A stretch of 32,551 nt of DNA from Saccoglossus kowalevskii (Eukaryota; Hemichordata; Enteropneusta; Harrimaniidae): assembly GCF_000003605.2 (NCBI RefSeq), contig NW_003119459.1, forward strand, positions 1,649 through 34,199, written 5' to 3'. The translations under genes were made by a program, and so were the position numbers. Shown here piece by piece: positions 12,181-23,380 of this stretch; positions within the stretch are counted from its first letter, which is position 1; each line of letters opens with the position of its first letter. The notes under the pieces were generated by a model that made no database searches, was not told the origin of the DNA, and worked only from the letters and a program-made list of their open reading frames with translations.

Positions 12181-13432
12181 GACATCGCCGTCCAGTGAAT
12201 ATGATATCGCCGTCTAGTGAATATTATATCGCCGTCCAGTGAATACGATATTGCCGTCTAGTGAATATGACATCGCCGGCTACTAAATATGATATCGCCG
12301 TCTACTAAATATGATATCGCAGTCCAGTGAATATGATATCGCCGTCCAGTGAATACGATATTGCCGTCTAGTTAATATGACATCGCGGTCTATTAAATAT
12401 GATACCGCCGTCTACTAAATATGATATCGTCGTCCAGTGAATACGATATTGCCGTCTAGTGAATATGACATCGCCGTCTAGTAAATATGATATCGCCGTC
12501 TACTAAATATGATATCGCCGTCCAGTGAATACGATATTGCCGTCCAGTGAATACTATATTGCCGTCTAGTGAATATGATATCGCCGTCCAGTGAATACGA
12601 TATTGCCGTCTAGCGAATATGACATCGCCGTCTAGTAAATATGATATCGCCGTCTAGTAAATATGATATCGCCGTCTACTAAATACGATATCGCCGTCCA
12701 GTGAATACGATATTGCCGTCCAGTGAATACGATATTGCCGTCTAGTGAATATGATATCGCCGTCCAGTGAATACGATATTGCCGTCTAGCGAATATGACA
12801 TCGCCGTCTAGTAAATATGATATCGCCGTCTAGTAAATATGACATCGCCGTCCAGTGAATATGATATCGCCGTCTAGTAAATATGACATCGCCGTCTAGT
12901 AAATATGACATCGCCGTCTAGTAAATATGACATCGCCGTCTAGTAAATATGATATCGCCGTCCAGTGAATACGATATCGCCGTCTAGTAAATATGATATT
13001 GCCGTCTAGTAAATATGATATTGCCATCTAGTAAATATGACATCGCCGTCTAGTAAATATGATATCGCCGTCTACTAAATATGATATCGCCGTCCAGTGA
13101 ATACGATATCGCCGTCTAGTAAATATGATATTGCCGTCTAGTAAATATGACATCGCCGTCTAGTAAGTATGACATCGCCGTCCAGTGAATATGATATTGC
13201 TGTCTAGTGAATATGACATCGCCGTCTAGTATATATGACATCGCCGTCTATTGAATATGATATCGCTGTATAGTGAATATGACAGCACCCTCTAGTAAAT
13301 ATGATATCGCTGTCTACTATATATGATATCGCCGTCCAGTGAATATGATATCGCCGTCCAGTGAATAGGATATCGCCGTCTAGTAAATATGACATCGCCG
13401 TCTAGTGAATATGACATCGCCTTCTAATAAAA

Positions 13433-15703
13433 TAAAAGTGCATTGTTTGCATCTAAATATGACCAGCATTTAGTATCACAGACAAACCAGGAATACAAGT
13501 GTGTGTGTTTGTGGGGGGGGGGGCGTTCATTTGGCGAGTAAATTTGTTATACTAACTTTTCTGGTAAATGTTAGGGTTCTGACTCAGAAATATGCATGTT
13601 ATAGAGGCGTTTACGGGTGCGATTTATGTGGAACCCTCTATTCGTCATTTGTTTTGTAAAACACAACCATAAAGGGATGTGTCGTCTAGAAAGGGAATTC
13701 ATCAAACAAATTAATTCTTAATTTAGAGACCCTGATGCAGGTAATACAGGATTATATGTTTGTATCGTGTTTACAGCCTCAGTATATTTGTTTAATACTC
13801 GTTGTCGTACAATTGCGTTAAAGCGCTAAATTATGCTGATAACAGCCGCAAATGAATATATTACATTTGCATGCAATTTTCCTTCATTAATTTGGTTGGA
13901 GGGTTTGTAAATGATATTGCATCTTCGGAACAAAAATAAGAACATTGCAGTTTTGTTTGACAGAAGCCATATCAGTATTGTTCTACTATGTGCAAGGATA
14001 TCAGATTACCTAAAAAAAACTGCGGCACCAGTTTAAAGGCGGTCACAGTTAACTGGTAATGGCTAGATTCCCAGACAAATTATATCTATTAAAATATTCA
14101 TATTTTTAATCGGTTCCTGTCTGTATCACATATTCTACCGTATACTATACCGTTAGTATAATTTAGAACTGTTTTCTGTTTGTTGAATTTGTCCCATATG
14201 ACAATAAAAACATAATAAAAAACATACACAGATCTTCCTAAAATGGTCTGTGTTACAGCTTCCATATGCCTCTGAATTCTTTCACAGATTGTTTTCGCTT
14301 TAAAAATTCTTTCCAAACAATTCCTTTCAGGAAGAAAAAGTGATGTGAAAAGTGCAATCAATTACAGGACTTTTAAGGTTGGTGAGGTAGCCTGAAATGA
14401 CATACACAATTCTTTCACAATATTTTAAGAGAGAAAAAGGTGAGAATTAGATCAACGTTTTTCTCTCTTCACCGAGTTTGAACTTTTAAACAAACTTTTA
14501 TGATTCCTTCACAGACTGTGTTTCTACGATTAATTCTTTAGTCTCAATTGTTCGCATTCTCCACATAAGTAAATCTGTGTTTTGTAAAGTTTGGAGGAAG
14601 TGTTAATGTGTCATTCTGCCACCATGCCATAAAAACGTGTATTTGTTGATGCTGATAATCTCACAAATCATAGATGGGATGAATAACTGTTCGAAGACGA
14701 CATAGACTGACCCCCAGATGTGAGTTAATTGTCAGTCTATGAATATTTTAGAAAACGTATAGTATGTCCAGGTTCATTTTGGTTCTTAAATATCAGTATT
14801 TCTTTACTAGGGAGTACATATAGCTAAATGTGTCATATGCAATCCAGAAGTAGACTACATTTACAACACATCGTATTAAATCGAAATATTTGTAAATGCT
14901 AACAAAATAGACATATTTATCCTAATTGAGGTGAAAAATAAAAATCGATATGTCATAAGCTTCACATTGACGCCGAGGTCTGTATAATATGAGTTCCCGG
15001 AATCAGGGCCCCAACATTAAGCAGAGAATGATTCTCTGGCAAATTTCCCCCACCGGATGACGCCAAACTGATAACTTTCCATTAACAGCAAATATTCTCT
15101 TGTTTGCTTTCAGAAACAGAGACACTGAAATCAAACAATAATCGTAATAACCCAATAATGTCTGAAATGTGATATGACCTATGAATGTTGTCAAACCCCG
15201 AAGGATTGATAGTTACATCAATATTTTATTATATATGACTTTCTAATTACGTGTATTTACTTTTAAGATAACTGCAATGTCTCCTCGACAATCTTCGTAT
15301 AAATAGGAGCAAAGAAAACTTGTGATTCGATTGCAATTTTATCGATATTGACTGTGGTAATAGTGAATCATGTCTCTGCTGTCAATACTTTCCATAGTAA
15401 CAATCACATAATACTTGATAAAACGATATGATTGATTAATATGTCTGCTAGCTTGTTGCATATATGCACCCAGCATTACTAACCACATCGGATAATGTTA
15501 TAATATCTCGAAATTATTCGTTTTCTATTGAGGGAATCGAGACTCTGATATACTTGATAATGATTGCGCCGCCTGTATCGAATCTGCGATAATCAAGGAA
15601 ATGCTGGGTATTTGAGGCCAAGTGTTAGACCAGTCGATTTTAAGAATCTTAGCTGCTCTGTTTGAAGAACAGTCTGAATTGTGTACATAAACCACATGGC
15701 ATG
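13433..15703. other. unassigned AT-rich DNA
   Basis: No gene, RNA or known element recognised. There is a G11 run at 13513-13523. Open frames on the minus strand at 14098-14361 and 15003-15194 start at TTG or otherwise lack support and have no recognisable domain. Confidence 0.5.
14701..14741. other. perfect 11-bp inverted repeat (hairpin)
   Basis: CATAGACTGAC at 14701-14711 pairs exactly with GTCAGTCTATG at 14731-14741, leaving a 19-nt loop. The function is unknown; chance cannot be excluded in a window of this size. Confidence 0.7.
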
Positions 15704-16287
15704 AGTAGTAATACTGGTATATTCTTCAAGTCAAGAATACTATTGACCACACACACTACGTGATTAGTAATACTGGTATATTCTTAGAGTCAAGAATACT
15801 ATTGACCACACACACTACGTGATTAGTAATACTGGTATACTCTTTAAGTCAAGAATACTATTGACCACACACACTACGTGATTAGTAATACTGGTATATT
15901 CTTTAAGTCAAGAATACTATTGACCACACACACTACGTGATTAGTAATACTGGTATATTCTTTGAGTCAAGAATACTATTGACCACACACACTACGTGAT
16001 TAGTAATACTGGTATATTCTTTAAGTCAAGAATACTATTGACCACACACACTACGTGATTAGTAATACTGGTATATTCTTTGAGTCAAGAATACTATTGA
16101 CCACACACACTACGTTATTAGTAATACTGGTATATTCTTTGAGTCAAGAATACTATTGACCATACACACTACGTGATTAGTAATACTGGTATATTCTTTA
16201 AGTCAAGAATACTATTGACCACACACACTACGTGATTAGTAATACTGGTATATTCTTTAAGTCAAGAATACTATTGACCACACACAA
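15704..16287 (+). repeat. 59-bp minisatellite, about 9.9 copies
   Basis: CTACG anchors recur exactly every 59 bp at 15756, 15815, 15874, 15933, 15992, 16051, 16110, 16169 and 16228. Each unit holds GTAATACTGGTATATTC, then TTTAAGTCAAGAATAC and TATTGACCACACACA. Within it TATTCTT and AAGAATA form a 7-bp inverted repeat with a 6-nt spacer in most copies. Differences are mostly single bases at the spacer (TTTAAG, TTTGAG, TTAGAG, TTCAAG), so the array is young. No coding potential. Confidence 0.98.
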
Positions 16288-16433
16288 GACTTTATGTTGC
16301 CTACACTAGATTATACTGCAATGTCCGTATTCTAAATAATAAAGTTGTTATAGCATAGCACAATGTAAGACCATCCATTAACACATATTATGTAGGTGAT
16401 TATTATTTTTTTCAGGTTATTAAACTAAACTTT

Positions 16434-16590
16434 AAGCGGGAAGGTCGTCACCTGCGCTCGCGAGAATTGAGTCCTAAGTGACGACGACAACTCACGCTAA
16501 GAACGCAAAGATTCATGGGTAGACGCTTGTTTGTGAACAATGACACGCTATGGCCATCTGACGCATGGGTAGGTGACGACACTCCCGCTT
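16434..16590. mobile_element. 157-bp inverted-repeat element, MITE-like
   Basis: The left end, AAGCGGGAAGGTCGTCACCT (16434-16453), matches the reverse complement of the right end (16571-16590) at 18 of 20 bases. The interior has no coding capacity and is richer in G+C than its surroundings. This is the build of a miniature inverted-repeat transposable element. No clear target-site duplication is visible, so the exact ends are uncertain. Confidence 0.65.
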
Positions 16591-16862
16591 TGAGTATTCA
16601 GCCAACAGTGCACTATGAACAAGGCCCATATTGTAATATGAAACAACGTATAAATGCCGTGAGTTCGATGTAGTTATGTTACTTTCATACATTTTAGAAA
16701 TCATTCTGATTGAAATCGGATGTATTATATGGCAAGTTTCATATATTATATTTTATTTTGCATTTTTTAATATTCATCGTTTATGTGTTTTTGACTGCCA
16801 CCATAAATATTCATTATGATCTTCAAGATTACTAAGACCTTCATAATTAATTTGAATAATTT

Positions 16863-16994
<132 letters not shown>

Positions 16995-18272
16995 TTTAAA
17001 CACAACTAAACACAATACAGCACAACAGCAAAACACAGCGCAGGACGGTACAGTTCAAAGCAGCTTACGCATCTCACCATATCACTACAACACAACACAA
17101 CACGTAGTTCTTAGATTGATTATGAAATTCGACCAATAAACTAGATTAGCATAAATAGAGCACATGGTACCGAAAAACATTCCCTCATGATACAAAATGC
17201 TCCAAACATTAACGTACCACAGATATGCATGTTTATTCTATCTTGGCGGTGTTGGTTGCCGAGTGGGAGTGAGGGGTTATTTGGAACGAGGGATTGGTTG
17301 GGAGTGAGGAATATTTAGGATATAATACATATTGTGCTTTGGTAAGCAGATTCATCGCGCCAGTAGGTCAGTGTCCTTTTATTTTTAATAATCTCAGGTT
17401 TCGACCATTACCAAAATGATGATGCCTAGTTTAGTGAACATGTTCACGAATATTGGAATCATGGCTTGCCAAACTTATACACATGATTTAATAATACTTT
17501 TTTTATCAGCAGTTAGAAGGGGAATTCAATTTGTGACCAAGTTATTCGGTTCAAATACCATAACCTTGAGGCAGTGTGTAGTGAAAGGAGGGGTTACGAT
17601 GTACATTCAAATATCTCAGCATAGGCTGCACAGTATGCGATACATACAATATGCGCATACGTATTAGAGGTTTTTGTTTACGATAAATCATAATGGTCTA
17701 CAGTATCGAAAATAAATATTGAAAAAAAAAATATTTTTCACCATATTGCATGTTTAACATTAAAACTAAATTTACGGCATATTCTCCACACTTTACAGCA
17801 ATAAAGTCGGGTAAATATGTTTACTACTTTGCTGCCAGTATGGACTTGTGGAAAGCTTCTATAATTCAAAAAGCTTCTTAAATCGATTGTCGCACGCAAT
17901 ATGGTCGTTAGCATGCCCATTGACGAATATCAATTAACATGTTGGACAATGCACACCATACGCGCTTAGTGTAACTAGTGTAACACGCACCTCTTATAGC
18001 GTTGTTTCTTGTCATGTGGGCTGTCTGCAACGAACTCGAACACCCAGGCTCCCTAATAGTAAATCACTGATGTCAATGCCGGATGTCAACAGCCTTTCTT
18101 AACAAGTTTCCGATCCAATACTATGTACTATTTTGACAATTCCTATAATGTTATTGATATGAATTATTAAGTAGAAGTAGTTTAATTTAGTAAGTTGATT
18201 TCTAGAATGGCATTTCCCCCATTATAGTAGTTTCGTCCATAACGCAATGCACTTATGCTCAATAATGAAACG
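16995..18272. other. unassigned AT-rich DNA
   Basis: CACAA-rich low-complexity sequence at 16999-17105, then no recognisable feature. An ATG-initiated 83-codon frame at 17416-17667 has no domain, signal or repeat support and is probably chance. Confidence 0.5.
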
Positions 18273-18407
18273 TTTAAAGCGCGGTGGTCGTCGCGCAGCT
18301 CGTGTTCGAATTTCATATAAATAAACAATGTATTTTACACGCGTTGTATACGTCGCTCTGAGTCTCATGTTGAACAGGACACTGCACGACGACTGCCGCC
18401 CTTTAAA
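18273..18407. mobile_element. 135-bp inverted-repeat element, MITE-like, related to the 16434 element
   Basis: The left 26 bases (18273-18298, beginning TTTAAAGCGCGG) match the reverse complement of the right 26 (18382-18407) at 22 positions; TTTAAAG, GCGG, GTCGTCG and GCAG are conserved. The ends share AAGCG and GGTCGTC, in the same order, with the termini of the element at 16434-16590. This suggests one family. There is no coding capacity and no clear target-site duplication. Confidence 0.65.
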
Positions 18408-20624
18408 ATTGTTTTAAATTCCCATGTACAGAAACACACATGATTAAGATGTCACTAAAACTATTTAGTAGATCCATTTGAACTTGAATTTAATTTGTAG
18501 AAAACCGTACAACAGTAATTCATAATTCATAATTGCCAACGGATCTAAAATGCTGTAATTTTGGAAGTAAAACGTTTTATTAATAAAAGTAATACGTGTG
18601 ATCTACCAATCTAATTAGTTCTGTCGATTTAACTGATAATACTGTTAGCAAGCTAGGGACATATTCACGAATGCGCCATCACCGATGGTAACATGAGACT
18701 AGATAGATCTTGATATCGAAGGTATTGATGAGTTGAAACATATCAGTGAAATCTTTTCCCAACATATTCGTGTTGAGATTGCACGTATGAACTCTCAAAC
18801 AACAATTGTAGAGTTGTTATGACTTGTGATAGATAATACTGAAAACAACCCGATATGACGAGAGAACGTTGTCGTGGTCTCAAAAATGCAATTCATATTC
18901 ATTCAGTTTAATAAATCTTTTGTGAGGTAACATGTGATTGATGCAAATTAATGTAATACGTTGTCGCCGTCTCTGTGTAGTCTTGTGTCCACAATATCTT
19001 ATGAACCGTTCGTCTATTAGTATTTAACACTCTCTATTCAATGAAAACCCACTCATGTGTGAGTGGCAATGCGGTATGATGATGGTGAACGAGAATTTCA
19101 CGCGCATTGGTCTGAAGTGCATCTTCACGCAACGCACATAGTTGAACTGAAGCATGGCCCTAAATTCATCTCAATGTTGTTTTCGTCACGTCTTTGTAAT
19201 CGTACAGATCTCATCAAGACCTAGGCAACGATGCAGAAGAGCTTTCTCAACCTGTCGTCAGTTTAGTCACTCAACTCAAATAGATATCGCGTTTTTTTTT
19301 AATTCAAGTACTGATTGCAACGGTTCTTAAAATCCACTAACACATTAATGGGAATAATTGAAAGCCCTTAAACCACGCATATTCGCATGGCCATTGTCAA
19401 ATAGTGCAATTAATAAAAAGTGCATTTCAAAGTTAGAAAATGAAGTATTTTTCTATAAAAATCAAATATGATTGTTTCGATCAAAGTTATGTTCATACTA
19501 TAGTATAGTCACATGTTAGTTTATACTACCAATTACGGCGATATATAAACATGTAAATAAACATCAATGGTGTACAGTACACCTGAATTAAGCTTGAAAC
19601 AGATGGTACTGTAAGAATATATATCCACTCCCATACAGTTTCCTATACTTAGTTTCTGGTAATGAAAAGAACTGTCATTACTATTTCAGTATAATTCATG
19701 TAAACTGATACGATCAGTAATGAAAATCCCCATGAGGCAATTCGACGATCCATTAAGGAATTGCCGGTTAAGGGCCCAACGAACATATTAATAAAATGGT
19801 TTCTAACGACACAAATCATAGCTTGCGAATAAATCATTTCTTGAAACGTCAAATGATGAAATACAACAGATTTAATTACTACATTTGACGTGCGTCAGAA
19901 GGAATGATGATAAAAGTGGTTGCTAGATCGCTTAAACCAAACCAATGCCCTCAAAATTGAGGTACATAATAATACTTTTGTGATTGACAGTCATTACGAA
20001 TTGTTAAGAATCCCTCCTTTCAAGTCTAAATAAAAGAAATAACTGGTAGGGTTGTCACCAAACCATTACACATATGAGCACTTCAGAATTATATTATTCC
20101 CTTACATCATTGGGCAAAATACAAAGGAGCCACTTACGTGACAAGGAATTTAAACACAGTAATTAAAAGTCACATAACAGGAAATGTGTCGTGTGTCATT
20201 CTTTAATGTTTTAACGATTGCTGCTAGAGAATCACTCGTTTGTCCATGGGTCACTATCTGAGGTTACTCATACATTTAGTAGCATTTTATTAATATCTTA
20301 AATTATATTTATACGTGTTTTGACAGAGACGTAGACATCGTCAATTGCTTTAGGGCAAACTGCAATTATTATTACTGATGTCACAGAGAGTAATTTGTTG
20401 CCTATCACCCGCGGCCTATCAATCAGGCAAATGTAAGACAGCATCATTACACATGTCAACCATCAGCACTATTCAATAGAACTTTTAAAACCTGGATTTA
20501 GTAAATTCTAGTTTTCCTATACTCGTACTCATTGCCAGGCATTCATGTATTCATAACCATATGTATATGTACAACATGCAAGACTTTCTTTAGTTTGAGC
20601 GCAAAACACATGTGATCAACATTA
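18408..20624. other. unassigned AT-rich DNA
   Basis: No gene recognised. A small perfect hairpin (CCACTCA-TGTG-TGAGTGG) lies at 19049-19066. The flanking stretch at about 19045-19170 is somewhat G+C richer and open for about 45 codons on the minus strand, but I recognise nothing in it. Confidence 0.5.
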
Positions 20625-20652
20625 CCCCCCCCCCACACACACACACACACAC
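20625..20652. repeat. C10 run followed by (CA)n microsatellite
   Basis: Ten C residues run directly into about nine CA repeats. Confidence 0.95.
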
Positions 20653-21713
20653 AAAACATACACTCTAATAAACGTCACAATATGAAATCTATGATATTAC
20701 CTTGTTAAGTTTAAGATGGTTGATGTGTTCTAGAAAGCGACGGTTATGACAAAAATATAACCGCTCATTTTCACGTTATTTAATAGCGCGTGCTTATCGT
20801 TTCAGTGATAGTTGATAGATAGATAGATAGTTGAACATGGTGGTGACACAGAAAACAAGTCCAGCATTACGTCAAAGTTTATATCAGCTTACAGATTACG
20901 TCATTAACACGTTAGCCAGAATATCGAAGGTGAAAAAGTTCAATAACATTATCTTTTGAATAACATCGTCAAGAGAATTAACAGAATCGAAATGTTACAA
21001 AATATACTCTATATAAATATATTGTTAATACGTTTCAAAAAATACATTAGAAAAAAATCTGAATTTTCTGAAAAGCTTGTGTTGATGGTATTTTGAGCGC
21101 TAGAATACTTATCGGTAGATGAATCACTCATCATGATACGCAAAAGATTCAGAGAATATGGCATTTATGCTTATTTCTGGAAATTATTGTTAAAATATTT
21201 CACTATTAATTGTTACCGAAATTATTCCTTTGCATGACAATCACGTGACAGATAAATACCTTGTCCATGGAGTGCGATGGGAATTGATGCAAGGCCACCA
21301 GTTTATATCAATATCGTGACATACAAATCGAAAATACCATTAAATTAGTGTATTAAATGATGTTAGTGACTATTGTGAGAATAAATATTTGTATTAAACA
21401 TACAAAAACAGATTTAATAGAGCAATTATCATTTCAAATTGTTTGCAGAAAAAGGAATTATTTTATGCAGTGCAATGCTTGCTCTTTCGTAGCAAAATAA
21501 ACGGTGTTCAAATGTGCGTAACACAATCATCAATCAATTTACATAATATGACTGTTTTTTATATACGAACAACTTTTGTATAACTTTTGAACAAACTATC
21601 GCGTTTTATAAAGTTATATTATAAAAGGTAGCTGGTACTGGATGTCACGTTCTAATCGTCATTACATTGCTCGTACGACTTTTTACTTTCTTTTCATATC
21701 ATGACATAAAATA
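20653..21713. other. unassigned AT-rich DNA with (GATA)n
   Basis: A short (GATA)n tract lies at 20813-20830. A small perfect inverted repeat, CGGTTAT and ATAACCG with a 9-nt loop, is at 20741-20763. No gene recognised. Confidence 0.5.
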
Positions 21714-23135
21714 TTGATACTTATTTACTTTACTTATTTGATAATCCTTATCTTCTGGACGTTGACAGCTCCAACTGTTGTGCAGTGTGTTTATTCTCGA
21801 GAAATATCGCTTGTTTCTACTACTAAGAAGTTCAACTTTAATACGATCTATGGCTTGTATGGTATAGCCGTCTATGGCTTATATGGTATAGCCGTCTATG
21901 GCTTGTATGGTATAACCGTCTATGGCTTCTATGGTATAGCCGTCTATGGTGTCTATGGTATAGCCGTCTATGGCTTCTATGGTATAGCCGTCTATGGCTT
22001 CTATGGAATAGCCGTCTATGGCTTCTATGGTATAGCCGTCTATGGCTTCTATGGTATAGCCGTCTATGGCTTCTATGATATAGCCGTCTATGGCTTCTAT
22101 GGTATAGCCGTCTATGGCTTGTATGGTATAGCCGTCTATGGCTTCTATGATATAGCCGTCTATGGCTTCTATGGTATAGCCATATATGGCTTCTATGATA
22201 TAGCCGTCTATGGCTTCTATGGTATAGCCATCTATGGCTTCTATGACATAGCCGTCTATGGCTTGTATGGTATAGCCGTCTATGGCTTCTATGATATAGC
22301 CGTCTATGGCTTCCATGATATAGCCGTCTATGGCTTCTATGGTATAGCCGTCTATGGCTTCTATGATATAGCCGTCTGTGGCTTCTATGGTATAGCCGTC
22401 TATGGCTTCTATGGTATAGCCGTCTATGGCTTCTATGATATAGCCGTCTATGGCTTCTATGGTATAGCCGTCTATGGCTTCTATGGTATAGCCGTCTATG
22501 GCTTCTATGATATAGCCGTCTATGGCTTCTATGATATAGCCGTCTATGGCTTCTATGGTATAGCCGTCTATGACTTCTATGGTATAGCCGTCTATGGCTT
22601 ATATGGTACAGCCGTCTATGGCTTGTATGGTATAGCCGTCTATGGCTTGTATGGTATAGCCGTCTATGGCTTGTATGGTATAGCCATATATGGCTTCTAT
22701 GATATAGCCGTCTATGGCTTCTATGGTATAGCCGTCTATGGCTTCTATGATATAGCCGTCTATGGCTTCTCTGGTATAGCCGTCTATGGCTTCTATGGTA
22801 TAGCCGTCTATGGCTTCTATGGTATAGCCGTCCATGGCTTCTATGGTATAGCCATCTATGGCTTCTATGGTATAGCCGTCTATGGCTTCTATGGTATAGC
22901 CGTCCATGGCTTCTATGGTATAGCCGTCTATGGATTCTATGGTATAGCCGTCTATGGCTTCTATGGTATAGCCGTCCATGGCTTCTATGGTATAGCCGTC
23001 TATGGCTTCTATGGTATAGCCGTCTATGGCTTCTATGGAATAGCCGTCTATGGCTTCTATGGAATAGCCGTCTATGGCTTGTATGGTATAGCCGTCTATG
23101 GCTTGTATGGTATAGCCGTCTCGTACTTTGCGTGA
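21714..23135 (+). CDS. 473-codon open frame of octapeptide repeats; coding status doubtful
   Basis: The frame starts at TTG, has a stop just upstream (TGA 21702) and contains no ATG, so it cannot be a simple eukaryotic gene. It could only be an exon of a spliced one. Residues 1-25 are hydrophobic (FTYLIILIFWTLTAPTVV) and look like a signal peptide, but the DNA there is T-rich, which alone gives hydrophobic codons. Residues 47-469 are 53 tandem octapeptides, consensus GFYGIAVY with G/D, F/L, V/I and Y/H variants, followed by SYFA and TGA. A possible 3' splice site is TTGACAG at about 21768 and a possible donor is GTGAGG at 23132; neither is strong. If real it would be a secreted aromatic and glycine-rich structural protein. 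The minus strand is also open for 145 and 126 codons here (repeats of IEAIDGYT), so openness alone is weak evidence. Confidence 0.22.
   Translation: MILIYFTYLIILIFWTLTAPTVVQCVYSREISLVSTTKKFNFNTIYGLYGIAVYGLYGIAVYGLYGITVYGFYGIAVYGVYGIAVYGFYGIAVYGFYGIAVYGFYGIAVYGFYGIAVYGFYDIAVYGFYGIAVYGLYGIAVYGFYDIAVYGFYGIAIYGFYDIAVYGFYGIAIYGFYDIAVYGLYGIAVYGFYDIAVYGFHDIAVYGFYGIAVYGFYDIAVCGFYGIAVYGFYGIAVYGFYDIAVYGFYGIAVYGFYGIAVYGFYDIAVYGFYDIAVYGFYGIAVYDFYGIAVYGLYGTAVYGLYGIAVYGLYGIAVYGLYGIAIYGFYDIAVYGFYGIAVYGFYDIAVYGFSGIAVYGFYGIAVYGFYGIAVHGFYGIAIYGFYGIAVYGFYGIAVHGFYGIAVYGFYGIAVYGFYGIAVHGFYGIAVYGFYGIAVYGFYGIAVYGFYGIAVYGLYGIAVYGLYGIAVSYFA
21852..23120 (+). repeat. 24-bp minisatellite, 53 copies
   Basis: The unit reads GGCTTCTATGGT followed by ATAGCCGTCTAT. 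Length is exactly 24 bp in every copy with no indel over 1,269 bp. Variation is by substitution only: TTC to TTG or TTA, GGT to GAT, GTC to ATC, TAT to CAT. Most of these changes are nonsynonymous in the open plus frame. It shares the core GCCGTCTA, preceded by TAT and one variable base, with the 22-bp satellite. Confidence 0.98.
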
Positions 23136-23349
23136 GGTTCTACATTCGACAGATTGAGTGAACTCAATAATTAAATCTATCGCTGTTAATTAATTAATCT
23201 TTAATATACGTTCAACACTGGGTTACGAAGTGGTGATTATGTGTTATCTAAATAATGTTGACATACTTACTTCATATAATTAAACAATTGCAAACAAACT
23301 TGCGCCAATAAATGAACATATTCTGTAAACAAAACATAATATCTATCTA

Positions 23350-23380
<31 letters not shown>

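Larger units (their letters stand above)
4734..13432 (+). repeat. 8.7-kb satellite array of a 22-bp unit, about 395 copies
   Basis: The unit reads TGAYATCGCCGTC followed by TAGTAAATA (22 bp). It runs without a unique interruption from 4734 to about 13432. Common variants are TCCAGTGAATAC, CTACTAAATATG, ATTGCC, ATCACC and CCCTC. Units with CCCTC or CCCCGTC cluster at the left end (about 4820-5540), while GATATTGCCGTCCAGTGAA types dominate from about 8000 on. Rare one- to six-base indels shift register (for example near 4801, 5699, 5829, 9646). GATATC (EcoRV) occurs very often. The short open frames seen inside are periodic artefacts, because 22 is not a multiple of 3 and plus-strand frames carry TAG and TAA. 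No centromeric or telomeric role can be told from sequence. Confidence 0.99.

Noticed and set aside
4734-13432. CRISPR array
   Set aside because: Units are contiguous 22-mers with no unique spacers, no leader and no cas genes, in a eukaryotic context.
14098-14361. 87-codon minus-strand frame
   Set aside because: It starts at TTG and has no recognisable domain or flanking signal. The length is within chance for AT-rich DNA searched in six frames.
15003-15194. Minus-strand frame preceded by a good acceptor-like GATTTCAG
   Set aside because: The acceptor is attractive, but the peptide after it is not recognisable and no clear donor ends it (only GTGGGG), so it is weaker than the 30593 candidate.
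17416-17667. 83-codon ATG-started plus-strand frame
   Set aside because: No domain, repeat, signal peptide or splice context; kept only as a note in the regional entry.
19045-19170. About 45 open codons on the minus strand in a G+C-richer patch
   Set aside because: No family resemblance and no splice boundaries could be identified.
21879-22979. Minus-strand frames of 145 and 126 codons (repeats of IEAIDGYT)
   Set aside because: They are antisense readings of the 24-bp array; a repeat unit divisible by three keeps several frames open. The plus frame is longer, so only that one is discussed.
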